Assembly: GCF_004801285.1 (NCBI RefSeq)
Contig: NZ_SSNY01000002.1
Location: forward strand, 310,001-374,000
DNA from: Ollibium composti
GTDB taxonomy: Bacteria; Pseudomonadota; Alphaproteobacteria; Rhizobiales; Rhizobiaceae
Direction: 5' to 3'
DNA: 64,000 nucleotides
The notes under the pieces are model-generated. The model ran no database searches. It saw nothing but the letters and a program-made list of their open reading frames with translations, and was not told where the DNA came from. A program made the position numbers and the translations under genes. Each line of letters starts with the position of its first letter. Position 1 is the stretch's first letter. Below are positions 8,984 to 18,103 of the stretch, piece by piece.

Positions 8984-9823
8984 ATGATCGTCGATACCCA
9001 TCTGCACCTGATCGACCGCAAGGCTCTGCGCTACCCGTGGCTCAAGGGCGTGCCGGCGCTCGACTGCGATTTTTCCCACGACGAATACGCCACCGAGGCG
9101 CGGCGCGCCGGCATCGAGGCTGCCCTGCACATGGAGGTCGATGTCGACCCGGCCGACATCGCCGCCGAGACCGCCCATGTTGAGGCGCTGTCGAAGCGTC
9201 CCGGCAGCCTGATCGCCGGCGCCATCGTCTCATGCCGCCCGGAAGAGCCCGGCTTTCCGGCATGGCTGGACGCGGTGAAGGCAAATCCCTTCGTCAAGGG
9301 CTTCCGCCGCGTCCTGCATGTGGTGCCGGACGATCTCTCCGAAGATGTGCTGTTCCGCGAGAATGTGAAGCGCATCGCCGGCAGCGGCCTGACCTTCGAC
9401 CTGTGCGTCTTGCCGCACCAGATGAAGCAGGCCATGGCGCTGGTCGACCTGGCGCCCGACGTGCAGTTCGTGCTCGACCATTGCGGCGTGCCCGACATCA
9501 AGGCCGGCGCCGAGCATCCGTGGCGCGAGCAGATCGCCGAGATGGCGCGCCGGCCCAATGTGGTGGGCAAGATTTCCGGCGTCGTCGCCTATGCCGACGC
9601 CGGAACGTGGACGGCCGAGACGCTGCGCCCCTATGTCGAGCACACGATCCGCGCTTTCGGCTGGGATCGCGTCGTGTGGGGCGGCGACTGGCCGGTCTGC
9701 ACGCTGGGCGGCGGCCTGCTAGCCTGGGTCGCGGCCACCCATGCGCTGCTGTCCGGTGCGAGCGAGGAGGAGCGCCGGAAGCTTTTGTCAGGCAACGCCC
9801 GCCGGCTCTGGCGTATGGGCTGA
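8984..9823 (+). CDS. Amidohydrolase family protein (fuconolactonase/PDC lactonase-like)
   Basis: This 279-residue protein belongs to the metal-dependent amidohydrolase_2 group (COG3618). Landmarks are the N-terminal DTHLHLIDR motif (HxH metal ligands), FVLDHCGVPDIK with a conserved His in the middle, and the C-terminal WGGDWPVCTL with the catalytic Asp. Relatives open sugar lactones such as L-fucono- or L-rhamnono-lactone, or 2-pyrone-4,6-dicarboxylate. The neighbouring SAF-domain dehydrogenase could supply a lactone, which is the most economical reading, but the substrate is unknown. Confidence 0.85.
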   Translation: MIVDTHLHLIDRKALRYPWLKGVPALDCDFSHDEYATEARRAGIEAALHMEVDVDPADIAAETAHVEALSKRPGSLIAGAIVSCRPEEPGFPAWLDAVKANPFVKGFRRVLHVVPDDLSEDVLFRENVKRIAGSGLTFDLCVLPHQMKQAMALVDLAPDVQFVLDHCGVPDIKAGAEHPWREQIAEMARRPNVVGKISGVVAYADAGTWTAETLRPYVEHTIRAFGWDRVVWGGDWPVCTLGGGLLAWVAATHALLSGASEEERRKLLSGNARRLWRMG

Positions 9824-9842
9824 AACCGAACCCGCGCCGCCG

Positions 9843-11273
9843 TCACTGGCCGTAGCCGATGACGCCCTTGATCTCGAGGAAGTCGTGGATGGCCCAATCG
9901 GCGTATTCGCGGCCGTTGCCGGACTGCTTGTAGCCGCCGAACGGCGCGAACGTGTCCCATTCCGGATAGTTGATCGACACCTGGCCGGCGCGCATGCGGG
10001 CCGCGACCTTGCGGGCATGCGCGATGTCCTTCGACTGCACGTAGGCGGCCAGTCCATAGACCGTGTCGTTGGCGATCTCGACCGCCTCGTCCTCGTCCTC
10101 ATAGGAAATGATCGACAGCACCGGCCCGAAGATCTCTTCCTTCTCGATGGTCATGCCGGGCTTGACGTGGCCGAACACGGTCGGCCGCACGTAATAGCCG
10201 CGGTTCAGGTGCTCCGGCCGGCCGGGGCCGCCGGTCACCAGCGTAGCACCCTCCTTGATGCCGGCCTCGATCAGCCGCTGGATCTTGTCGAACTGCAACT
10301 GGCTGACCACCGGGCCGAGCTTCGTGTCCTCGTTGCGCGGATCGCCGACCTTGTGGGCATCCGCCGCCTTCTTCGCCACCGCCAGCGCCTCGTCGTGGCG
10401 GGCGGCCGGCACCAGCATGCGCGTCGGCGCGTCGCAGGACTGGCCGGAATTGCCGAAGCAGGCGTTGACGCCCTTCCTCACCGCCCGCTCGAAGTCGGCG
10501 TCGGGCAGGATGATGTTGGCCGACTTGCCGCCGAGTTCCTGCGCCACGCGCTTGACGGTTTTCGCCGCCGTCTCGGCGACGATGATGCCGGCCCGCGTCG
10601 AGCCGGTGAATGACACCATGTCGACGTTCGGATGCCCGGCCATGACCTGGCCGACGTCCGGCCCGGTGCCGTTGACCATGTTGTAGACGCCCTTCGGCGT
10701 GCCGGCCGCCTCCATCACCTCGGAAAAGACGATGCCGCTGATCGGCGCGATCTCGGAAGGCTTCAGCACCACCGTGCAGCCGGCCGCGATCGCCGGCGCC
10801 ACCTTGCAGACGATCTGGTTGAGCGGCCAGTTCCACGGCGTGATCAGCGCGCACACGCCGATTGGCTCCTTGACCACCATCGTCGTGCCGCGCTTCTCGG
10901 AGAACTGGTAGTCCTCCAGCGCCTTGATGGCGGCTTCCAGATGCGCCCGGCCGGCCCATGCCTGCGCCTCGCGCGCCCAGGTGATGGGCGAGCCGTTCTC
11001 CTGGCTGACCGCCTGGGCGATGTCCTCGTAGCGCTCGTTGTAGACTTCCAGGATGCGGCGCAGCAGTTTCAGCCGCTCTTCCTTGGTCGTCTGCGAGAAA
11101 GCGGGAAAGGCCGCCTTGGCCGCCGCCACCGCACGGTCGACGTCGGCCTTCGAGCCGGCCGCGATTTTCGTGTAGGCCTCCTCCGTCGACGGATCGATGA
11201 CGTCCAGCGTGGCCGGCACGGCGGGAGCGACCCATTTGCCGTCGATGAAGAAATCCAGGTGATGATTGCTCAT
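9843..11273 (-). CDS. NAD(P)-dependent aldehyde dehydrogenase
   Basis: A complete 476-residue aldehyde dehydrogenase superfamily member. It has the cofactor-binding ITPWNWPLNQ motif, VSFTGSTRAG, the general-base glutamate in AQELGGKSANI and the catalytic cysteine in GNSGQSCDAPTRML. The C-terminal FAPFGGYKQSGNGRE segment is also standard. The protein oxidises an aldehyde to its acid in the cytoplasm; the substrate cannot be deduced. The gene converges with the lactonase-like gene (19 nt between stops), so the two are not one operon. Start ATG at 11273. Confidence 0.95.
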   Translation of the reverse strand: MSNHHLDFFIDGKWVAPAVPATLDVIDPSTEEAYTKIAAGSKADVDRAVAAAKAAFPAFSQTTKEERLKLLRRILEVYNERYEDIAQAVSQENGSPITWAREAQAWAGRAHLEAAIKALEDYQFSEKRGTTMVVKEPIGVCALITPWNWPLNQIVCKVAPAIAAGCTVVLKPSEIAPISGIVFSEVMEAAGTPKGVYNMVNGTGPDVGQVMAGHPNVDMVSFTGSTRAGIIVAETAAKTVKRVAQELGGKSANIILPDADFERAVRKGVNACFGNSGQSCDAPTRMLVPAARHDEALAVAKKAADAHKVGDPRNEDTKLGPVVSQLQFDKIQRLIEAGIKEGATLVTGGPGRPEHLNRGYYVRPTVFGHVKPGMTIEKEEIFGPVLSIISYEDEDEAVEIANDTVYGLAAYVQSKDIAHARKVAARMRAGQVSINYPEWDTFAPFGGYKQSGNGREYADWAIHDFLEIKGVIGYGQ

Positions 11274-11450
11274 TTAACGTATCCGCTTCGGCTGGAGATC
11301 GGTATCGGCACGACCATAGTGCATTCGGCGAGACGGCGCCAAGCAAGGCCGAGATCGAAGATCGCTGGAACGCCATTGTCGCGTGACGGATTGGGGCGGC
11401 CTTGGCGGCGCGAATCGGCTACTGCGGACAGAATGATCTAAGGAGCGCAC

Positions 11451-11804
11451 ATGCCCGCCACCATCTACGGCATCCCCAACTGCGATACGATGAAGAAGGC
11501 CCGCACCTGGCTGGATAGCCATGGCGTCGTCTACGCGTTCCATGATTACCGGGCTTCGGGCCTGGAACCGGAGCGGCTGGACGCCTGGGTGGACAAGCTC
11601 GGCTGGGAAGTGCTGCTGAACAAGGCCAGCACCAGCTTTCGCGCCCTGCCGGACGCCGACAGGCAGGGTCTCGACGCCAGGAAAGCCAAGGCCCTGATGC
11701 TGGCCAATCCGACCATGATCAAGCGCCCGGTGCTCGACCTCGGCGACCGTCTGCTGGTCGGCTTCAAGCCGGATATTTATGAACGGGAAGTGGGTCGGCG
11801 ATAG
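11451..11804 (+). CDS. ArsC/Spx family protein, YffB-like
   Basis: The 117-residue protein has the thioredoxin-like ArsC fold seen in YffB proteins: IYGIPNCDTMKKARTWL at the N-terminus with a single active-site-like cysteine, then FHDYRASG and the C-terminal MIKRPVLDLGDRLLVGF segment. Family members are annotated as arsenate reductase-like but mostly have unknown thiol chemistry; there are no ars genes nearby. An AAGGAG lies 6-11 nt before the ATG. The gene converges with the DUF488 gene, with 8 nt between their ends. Confidence 0.9.
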   Translation: MPATIYGIPNCDTMKKARTWLDSHGVVYAFHDYRASGLEPERLDAWVDKLGWEVLLNKASTSFRALPDADRQGLDARKAKALMLANPTMIKRPVLDLGDRLLVGFKPDIYEREVGRR

Positions 11805-11812
11805 GGAGGAGC

Positions 11813-12169
11813 CTATTCGTTCTCCTTCAGATAGGCGACCAGCGCCACGGCGTTGTTGTAGCGTTCCTCCTGCGTACTGTAGAGCAGCGTCACGCGGCCG
11901 TGCTCCAACAGCGCGCCGAGTTCCCTGAGCGGCTCGGGATTGCCGTCCAGTTCCTTTGCATAGCGCCTGCGGAACTCTTCCCAGCGCTCGGGATCATGAT
12001 TGTACCAGTGTCGCAATTCGTTGCTCGGCGCGATCCCCTTCAGCCACAGCGTGAGTTCCGCCTTCTCCTTCGACACGCCGCGCGGCCACAGCCGGTCGAC
12101 CAGAACGCGCTGGCCGTCGGAAGCTTCCGCCGGCTCGTAGACGCGCTTTACCGCGATGTCGAAAGCCAT
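11813..12169 (-). CDS. DUF488 family protein (YeaO-like)
   Basis: The 118-residue protein matches the DUF488/YeaO family: VKRVYEPAEASDGQRVLVDRLWPRGVSKEKA at the N-terminus (the WPRG core is diagnostic), a central RHWYNHDPERWEEFRRRY helix and VTLLYSTQEERYNNA near the C-terminus. It is a small soluble protein of unknown biochemical role. It starts at 12169 and lies 28 nt downstream of the M29 aminopeptidase stop on the same strand, so co-transcription is likely. Confidence 0.9.
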   Translation of the reverse strand: MAFDIAVKRVYEPAEASDGQRVLVDRLWPRGVSKEKAELTLWLKGIAPSNELRHWYNHDPERWEEFRRRYAKELDGNPEPLRELGALLEHGRVTLLYSTQEERYNNAVALVAYLKENE

Positions 12170-12197
12170 GGCTGCCTCCTGGCGCCGAAGCGCTGCC

Positions 12198-13457
12198 TCA
12201 AGCCGCCCATTCGCCCCTGCGCATCACCGGCACGGCGCGACCGGCCTTGTCGAGGCCGTCGATATCGACCTCGCCGGAGCCGATCATCCAGTCGATGTGG
12301 ATGAAGCTCTTGTTGCCGCCGCGCGCCGCAACCTCGTCCGGCGTCAGCTTGGCGCCGTCGACGAAGCATTTCGAATAGCACTGGCCGAGCGCGATGTGGC
12401 ACGACGCGTTCTCGTCGAACAGCGTGTTGTAGAACAGGATGCCGCTGGCCGAGATCGGCGAGGAGTGCGGCACCAGCGCCACTTCGCCCAGCCGCCGCGA
12501 GCCCTCGTCGGTGTCGAGCATCTTCTTCAGCACGTCCTCGCCCTTCGACGCCCTGGCCTCGACGATGCGGCCTTCCTCGAAGCGCACCTGGATGTTGTCG
12601 ATCAGCGTGCCCTGGTAGGACAGCGGCTTGGTGCTCGACACATGGCCCGAGACGCGCCGCGCATGCGGCGTGGTGAACACCTCCTCGGTCGGGATGTTGG
12701 GATTGCAGGTGATGCCGTTCTTGGCCGTCGAGGCGCCGCCCATCCACTCATGGCCGTCCGCCAGCCCAATGGTCACGTCCGTGCCCGGCCCGGTGAAACG
12801 GAGCGCGTGGAAATTATGGCCGTTCAGCCATGTGCTGCGCTTCTTGAGCTCCGCGTTGTGCTCTTTCCAGGCGCCGACCGGATCATCGCCGTTGACGCGG
12901 CTGGCTGAAAAGATGGCGCTGGCGAGCTTGGCCACCGCCACGTCGTCGGTGTCGTCGGGGAACACCTGCTTGGCCCAGGCGAGTTCTGGATAGGCCAGGA
13001 TGGTCCAGTTGGTGTCGAAATTGGTGATCTTCTCCATCGCCGGCTTGGAGGCGATGGAGGCCGCCTTGTTGGCGCGAGACACCTTTTCCGGGTCCTGCCC
13101 CGACAGCAGAGACGGGTCGTCGCCGCGCACGGCAAGCCGCGCCGCGCCCGCGCCATAGGCCTTGGCCATGCCTTCGTAGAGCCAGCCGGCGGCGCGGTCG
13201 AAGCCGACGTCCTTGCCGTAGCGGAAGCGCGCCAGCGTGATCTCGTCGTCGGAGAAGATCGGCGTCACCAGCCCGGCGCCGGCCTTGTAGGCCTGCTCGA
13301 TGATGCGCCGCGTCAGCGGCAGCGCCGCGATCGAGGAGGTCAGCACAAGGTCCTGCCCTTCCTTGAGTTGCAGGCCGACCTTGATGGCCACTTCGGCCAT
13401 CCGGTCCAGCTTCACCGGGTCGATCGAGGCGGAAAAGTCGCGCGCATGGGTGGTCAT
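12198..13457 (-). CDS. Aminopeptidase, M29 family
   Basis: A 419-residue M29 (thermophilic-type, AmpS/AmpT) metallo-aminopeptidase, a cytoplasmic enzyme removing N-terminal residues from peptides. Likely metal ligands are the glutamates in NPNIPTEEVFTTP and RRLGEVALVPHSSP, and histidines in CHIALGQ and FIHIDWMIGSGEVDIDG, all in the expected order. Length and ends are normal for the family. The ATG at 13457 opens the gene. It is divergent from the MFS transporter gene at 13582. Confidence 0.94.
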   Translation of the reverse strand: MTTHARDFSASIDPVKLDRMAEVAIKVGLQLKEGQDLVLTSSIAALPLTRRIIEQAYKAGAGLVTPIFSDDEITLARFRYGKDVGFDRAAGWLYEGMAKAYGAGAARLAVRGDDPSLLSGQDPEKVSRANKAASIASKPAMEKITNFDTNWTILAYPELAWAKQVFPDDTDDVAVAKLASAIFSASRVNGDDPVGAWKEHNAELKKRSTWLNGHNFHALRFTGPGTDVTIGLADGHEWMGGASTAKNGITCNPNIPTEEVFTTPHARRVSGHVSSTKPLSYQGTLIDNIQVRFEEGRIVEARASKGEDVLKKMLDTDEGSRRLGEVALVPHSSPISASGILFYNTLFDENASCHIALGQCYSKCFVDGAKLTPDEVAARGGNKSFIHIDWMIGSGEVDIDGLDKAGRAVPVMRRGEWAA

Positions 13458-13581
13458 TTATGCCTGTCCGTAATCAAGGGAACGATAAAGCCAACATAGT
13501 CCGGTGCCTCGGCGGTTTCCATCCTTTGGCCCAATGGTATGCCGCTTGTCTGGGGCGGTCGGGCGATTATTGTGCACTGCA

Positions 13582-14739
13582 ATGAAGATCGCAGCCACCA
13601 GTCCCTTGCGCTTCGCTCTCGCCGGCATGGTCGGCATGGCGGCCGCCATGGGCATAGGCCGCTTCGTCTACACGCCGATCCTGCCCGGCATGATGGAGGG
13701 GCTGCACCTTTCGGCGGCCGACGCCGGGCTGATCGCGTCGGCCAATTTCCTCGGCTACCTCGTCGGCGCATACGCCGCCGCCGGCGGCTGGGCGCATGGG
13801 CGCGAGCGGGCGACCATGCTGGCCGGGCTGGCGGCAAGCACCTTGCTGGCGGCGGCCATGGGCCTGACCGATAACCTCGTTGCCTTCCTTCTCATCCGCT
13901 TCCTGGCCGGTGTCGCCAGCGCCTTCGTGATGGTGTTTTTGACGGCCATCGTTTCCAGCCACCTCGATTCGACCGGACGCGGCGGCATGCAGGCGTTGCA
14001 TTTCGGCGGCGTCGGCCTCGGCATCGCTCTCTCGTCGCTGCTGATGGTGATCCTGGTGGACTACCATGCCGACTGGCAGGCCGGATGGTTCTGGTCGGCC
14101 GGGCTTTCGGCCGTCGCCTTCGTGGTCGTCGCGCTGACGGTCGATAGCGGTCCGCTGGGCAACGGCACGACGGGCCGGGAACCGCGCCTGCCGAAAAGCC
14201 CGGCGCTGGCGCGGATGATCCTGTCCTACGGCCTGTTCGGCTTCGGCTATGTGGTGACCGCCACGTTCCTCGTCGCCATCGTGCGCGCGGGCGGCGCCGG
14301 CCGCGTGTTCGAGGCGGTGGTGTGGATGGTCGCCGGTCTCGTCGCCTTCCCGTCGATCTGGCTGTGGCAGGTGGTTGCGGCGCGCGCCGGGATTTACGCC
14401 GCCTATGCCGGCGCCTGCCTTGTCGAGGTCGTCGGCGTCGTCGCCAGCGTAACGCTCGGCGGCTATGCCGGCCCGCTGCTGGCCAGCGTCCTGCTCGGCG
14501 CCACCTTCATGGCCGTCAGTGCGCTGGGGCTTCAGGCGGGCCGCCTGCTGGCGCCGCAGGCGCCGCGCCGCGTCCTGGCGCTGATGACGACGGCCTTCGG
14601 CATCGGCCAGATCGTCGGGCCTGTCGTCGCGGGCGTGCTGGCCGAACGTTCGGGAAGCTTCGTGCTGCCTTCCCTGCTGGCGGCGCTGGTGCTCGTCGCA
14701 TCCGGTCTTTGCGCCTGGGATGCCCGCCGCCACGCCTGA
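13582..14739 (+). CDS. MFS transporter, YbfB/YjiJ family
   Basis: The 385-residue protein has about twelve hydrophobic segments and the YbfB/YjiJ (MFS_4) N-terminal signature GMAAAMGIGRFVYTPILPGM, followed by a loop with HGRERATML. It sits in the inner membrane; the exported or imported compound is unknown. The frame extends upstream to 13504, but the ATG at 13582 (MKIAATSPLRFALAGM) starts right before the first membrane helix and is preferred. Confidence 0.88.
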   Translation: MKIAATSPLRFALAGMVGMAAAMGIGRFVYTPILPGMMEGLHLSAADAGLIASANFLGYLVGAYAAAGGWAHGRERATMLAGLAASTLLAAAMGLTDNLVAFLLIRFLAGVASAFVMVFLTAIVSSHLDSTGRGGMQALHFGGVGLGIALSSLLMVILVDYHADWQAGWFWSAGLSAVAFVVVALTVDSGPLGNGTTGREPRLPKSPALARMILSYGLFGFGYVVTATFLVAIVRAGGAGRVFEAVVWMVAGLVAFPSIWLWQVVAARAGIYAAYAGACLVEVVGVVASVTLGGYAGPLLASVLLGATFMAVSALGLQAGRLLAPQAPRRVLALMTTAFGIGQIVGPVVAGVLAERSGSFVLPSLLAALVLVASGLCAWDARRHA

Positions 14740-14879
14740 GCAAGGCCACGTGGCCACCCACATCATGATCCGGATGACGACAATGTAATGCGCGCCCGGC
14801 CGCGCGCACCATTTCTTTGCCGCAAAATCTGTGACTTTATGCGCGCCAGCCGAAGCACCCGCCGAAAGGAACCTCCTGA

Positions 14880-16157
14880 GTGTTCGTATCCTTCTTTCCC
14901 CGGCCGAAGCTGTTCTTCCTCAGCGCCGCCGGCTGGAGCCTCGCCCTTATCCTTTTCTGGTTCTTCGGTGGCGCCGAGCTCGGCGCGCTGGTCGGCCTGC
15001 CTCCGGATGCGCCGGGCACACCGCCGATCATCGGCATCGCCGTGCTGTGGTCGAAGCCGTTCCTGTGGTTCTACATCTATTATGCGCTCGGCGTGGCGCT
15101 GTTCTTCGGCTTCTGGCGCTGGTTCTCGCCGCATCCGTGGCAGGAATGGTCGATCGTCGTCTCCTCGATCATTTTCTTCCTGATCTATTTCAACGTCCAG
15201 ATCAGCGTTGCGGTCAACAACTGGTACGGGCCTTTCATGGATTACGTGCAGGGCCTGATGGGCGGCACCACCAATTCGACGCCGGGCGAATTCTACCGCG
15301 GCTCGGCCAGCTTCGCCTGGCTGGCGCTGGTCGGCATGAACGTCTCGGTCATCAACGCCTTCATCGTCAGCCACTGGATCTTCCGCTGGCGCACGGCGAT
15401 GAACGACTATTTCATGAATTATTGGGACCGGCTTCGCCACATCGAGGGCGCCTCGCAGCGTATCCAGGAAGACACGATGCGCTTCTCCCAGATCATGGAG
15501 GATCTCGGCACGTCCTTCGTCCAGTCGATCATGACGCTGATCGCCTTCCTGCCGGTCCTGATCGGCCTGCAGAAGCACATCACCGAATTGCCGATCATCG
15601 GCGCAGTGCCGCAACCGCTCGTCATCGCGGCGCTGGGTTGGTGTCTGTTCGGCACGTTGGCGATCATGATCGCCGGCGTGAAGCTGCCCGGCCTGCAATT
15701 CCGCAACCAGCGCGTCGAGGCCGCCTACCGCAAGGAACTCGTCTATGGCGAGGATCACGACGACCGCGCGCAGCCGGTAACCACGACCCAACTGTTCGAG
15801 AACGTGCGGCGCAATTACTTCCGGCTTTACGGCCACTATGTCTATTTCAACATCGTCCGTTACACCTACCTGCAGGCCGACAACATCTTCTCCTTCATCA
15901 TTCTCGGCCCGTCGCTGGTCGCCCACAAGATCACCTACGGCGCGCTCAGCCAGATCTCCAACGCCTTCGGCCGGGTGACCAACTCGCTGCAGTTCCTGCT
16001 CAACTCGTGGTCTACGATCGTCGAGCTGCAATCCGTCCACAAGCGCCTGCGCGCCTTCGAGGCGACGCTGGAAGGCGCGCCGCTGCCGGATGTCGACCGG
16101 CACTATCTGGATCGGAAGGCGGCCGGCGTGGCCGAGAAAGACCAGCCGGCGATCTGA
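14880..16157 (+). CDS. bacA: BacA/SbmA peptide antibiotic transporter
   Basis: A 425-residue inner-membrane protein of the SbmA/BacA family (SbmA_BacA domain). Landmarks include MFVSFFPRPKLFFLSAAGW, FNVQISVAVNNWYGPFMDYVQ, the NYWDRLRHIEGASQRIQEDT loop and the C-terminal LQFLLNSWSTIVELQSVHKRL. BacA imports antimicrobial peptides and related molecules by proton-driven transport. In Sinorhizobium it is needed for bacteroid survival inside legume nodules and in Brucella for chronic infection. GTG start at 14880, with AAAGGA about 10 nt upstream. It converges with a polysaccharide deacetylase gene over a shared palindrome at 16145-16165. Confidence 0.95.
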   Translation: MFVSFFPRPKLFFLSAAGWSLALILFWFFGGAELGALVGLPPDAPGTPPIIGIAVLWSKPFLWFYIYYALGVALFFGFWRWFSPHPWQEWSIVVSSIIFFLIYFNVQISVAVNNWYGPFMDYVQGLMGGTTNSTPGEFYRGSASFAWLALVGMNVSVINAFIVSHWIFRWRTAMNDYFMNYWDRLRHIEGASQRIQEDTMRFSQIMEDLGTSFVQSIMTLIAFLPVLIGLQKHITELPIIGAVPQPLVIAALGWCLFGTLAIMIAGVKLPGLQFRNQRVEAAYRKELVYGEDHDDRAQPVTTTQLFENVRRNYFRLYGHYVYFNIVRYTYLQADNIFSFIILGPSLVAHKITYGALSQISNAFGRVTNSLQFLLNSWSTIVELQSVHKRLRAFEATLEGAPLPDVDRHYLDRKAAGVAEKDQPAI

Positions 16158-16165
16158 TCGCCGGC
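16145..16165. terminator. Perfect palindrome spanning the bacA stop codon
   Basis: GCCGGCGATC-T-GATCGCCGGC has 10-bp perfect arms. The TGA of bacA (16155-16157) begins at its centre, and the convergent deacetylase gene ends 10 nt beyond. It can fold on both transcripts and may act as a bidirectional end signal, although no T-run follows. Confidence 0.5.
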
Positions 16166-16175
16166 CGGCTCCGCG

Positions 16176-17207
16176 TCAGGAATTCTTGCCCTCCGGCTGG
16201 GCATGGGCCGGCGTGGCCGCGGGCGGGTGCCGCTCGGTCCAGTCGCGGAAGGAGATGCACTCGACGTCGGCTTTGACGCAGACCTCGTCGGCGAAGCGCT
16301 CCAGCGCGTCCCAGTAGGCGCCGCCGTTCATCAGCGTGAAATGGAAGCCGAGCTGCAGCGGCACGCGCTCGCCGTCGTACTCCCGTTCGAAGGCGGCATG
16401 GAATGCCTGGTAGGCGCGCTCCTCGAACGCTCCCTTCTCTTCCGGCTTTTCGACGGCGCCGGAATGTCGGGCGTAGAGGTTATAGTCCATGGCGATGACC
16501 GGCCTGCCCTTCGGGCCTTCCGGGATCAGCGGCAGCGAGAAGTGCAGAATGCCGCCGGAAGCTTGCGGCTCGACCGGTCCCCCGGAGACGCCGCTGGCGT
16601 CGTAGCGGAAACCAGCCTCGGCCAGCGCCGCATACATCGCCTTGCCGGTCGAAAGATAAGGCGCGCGGAAACCGGTCACGGCATGGTCGGCGAAGGCGCG
16701 CCAGTCCGGCGGCTCGGGCGCGATGCCGTTCAGCGCATAGGCGTTTTCCAGCACATGGCGGAAGGCGGAAAATTCCGTGCGCCAGTCCGTCTTCGTCCAG
16801 GCCTTGCCGTCGAAATGGCCGCAGCCATGGCTGCCGATGTCGTGCCCTTCCGTCGCCGCCAGCCTTATCTGCTCCAGCCGCGCCGCCACCTCGTCCTTCG
16901 AGGCGGCGAAGCCGACGTTGGATTTTCCGGCGCCCTTGTGCGGCCCGGCGTAGGCCTTGCGCGTCTCGGGCGTCAAAAGGAACACGCAGGACAGGAAATA
17001 GGTGAAATGCGCCCCGGTGCGCTTCGCCAGCGCGCGGCTGCGCTGCCATTGCGAAATGTCGCGGGCGCTGTCGAAGGAGATGATGACCGCCTGCTTCGGC
17101 CTGGCCGGCTTCCACGCCGACGGCGGGTCGGCGAATGCCGCGCTGGCGGCAAGGCAGGCGGAGAACGTGACGGCAACGCGGAACGCAACGGACTTGGCGG
17201 GGAACAT
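16176..17207 (-). CDS. Secreted polysaccharide deacetylase-like protein
   Basis: The 343-residue protein starts with a signal peptide (MFPAKSVAFRVAVTFSACLAASAAFA) and continues with a NodB-homology-like fold: VIISFDSARD near residue 47 (the family's TFDDG motif altered to SFDSA), GHDIGSHGCGHFDG (metal-binding HxxxH-like pair) and GFRAPYLSTGKAMYAALAEAGFRYD. The changed first motif lacks the usual double aspartate, so catalytic activity should not be assumed. An upstream TTG at 17231 is in frame, but the ATG at 17207 gives a clean signal peptide. Probably periplasmic and acting on cell-surface polysaccharide; the substrate is unknown. Confidence 0.78.
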   Translation of the reverse strand: MFPAKSVAFRVAVTFSACLAASAAFADPPSAWKPARPKQAVIISFDSARDISQWQRSRALAKRTGAHFTYFLSCVFLLTPETRKAYAGPHKGAGKSNVGFAASKDEVAARLEQIRLAATEGHDIGSHGCGHFDGKAWTKTDWRTEFSAFRHVLENAYALNGIAPEPPDWRAFADHAVTGFRAPYLSTGKAMYAALAEAGFRYDASGVSGGPVEPQASGGILHFSLPLIPEGPKGRPVIAMDYNLYARHSGAVEKPEEKGAFEERAYQAFHAAFEREYDGERVPLQLGFHFTLMNGGAYWDALERFADEVCVKADVECISFRDWTERHPPAATPAHAQPEGKNS

Positions 17208-17411
17208 GGCAGGCACTTCGACGCACGGCAAGGAGAGGGCGGAGCGCTCCGATTAGCCGCCGAATGTGGCGCCGATGCGATGCGCCCGGCACAGCCGCTC
17301 GCCTGCCGTAAAGCCGATTTTGCCGCCGCCCTCTTCCATGCCGCCGAAATTCCGCTAAAACGCGGGCTCATTCAAACACCCGGCAGGGCTCCGGGCGGGA
17401 CGGATTCATCG

Positions 17412-18092
17412 ATGTCGGACGACAGCTTCATCCGCGAAGTCAACGAGGAATTCCGCAGCGACCAGATGAAGGCGCTGTGGCATCGCTATGGCGTGGCCGT
17501 GGTGGCCGTGGCGCTGCTGGTCGTGCTCGGTACGGCCGGCTATGTCGGCTACCGCTATTGGGACGAGGGCCGCGCCAACGTCTCGGGCGACGCCTTCTCC
17601 TCGGCGCTCAAGCTTGCCCAGGAGGGCAAGAGCGACGAGGCGCTCGCCGCGCTCGACCAGCTGGAGAAGGACGGCTACGGCGCCTATCCCGTGCTGGCGC
17701 GCATGCGCGCGGCCACCGTCAAGGCCGACAAGGGCGATGTCGACGCCGCCGTCAAGGATTTCGACGGCGTCGCCGCCGACGGTTCCGTCCCCGGCAGCCT
17801 GCGCGACATGGCGCGCCTGCGCGCCGCCCTGCTGCTCGTCGACCATGGCAGCTTCGCCGACGTTTCCAGCCGCGTCGAGGCGCTGACGGCCGACACCAAT
17901 CCGCTGCGCCACACCGCGCGCGAGGCGCTGGGGTTGGCCGCCTGGAAGGAAGGCAAGGCTCAGGACGCGCTGAAGCTGTTCGACCAGATCGCCGCCGACG
18001 ACGGCGCCCCGCGCAACACCCGCCAGCGGGCGACGCTGATGGCCGAGCTGATCCGCGGCTCGGGCGCAGCTTCCGCCGGCGGCGCCTCCTGA
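17412..18092 (+). CDS. YfgM-like tetratricopeptide repeat membrane protein
   Basis: The 226-residue protein has a polar N-terminus ([18 protein letters not shown]), a single transmembrane helix (about residues 29-50) and a periplasmic TPR region of the TPR_21/YfgM type (about 60-215). In E. coli YfgM is a Sec-associated ancillary chaperone interacting with PpiD. The gene lies 11 nt before der. In enterobacteria bamB sits between yfgM and der; here it is absent. The frame stays open for more than 1 kb upstream through high-GC sequence, but the protein clearly starts at the ATG at 17412. Confidence 0.88.
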   Translation: MSDDSFIREVNEEFRSDQMKALWHRYGVAVVAVALLVVLGTAGYVGYRYWDEGRANVSGDAFSSALKLAQEGKSDEALAALDQLEKDGYGAYPVLARMRAATVKADKGDVDAAVKDFDGVAADGSVPGSLRDMARLRAALLLVDHGSFADVSSRVEALTADTNPLRHTAREALGLAAWKEGKAQDALKLFDQIAADDGAPRNTRQRATLMAELIRGSGAASAGGAS

Positions 18093-18103
18093 AGCGATGG
18101 TCG

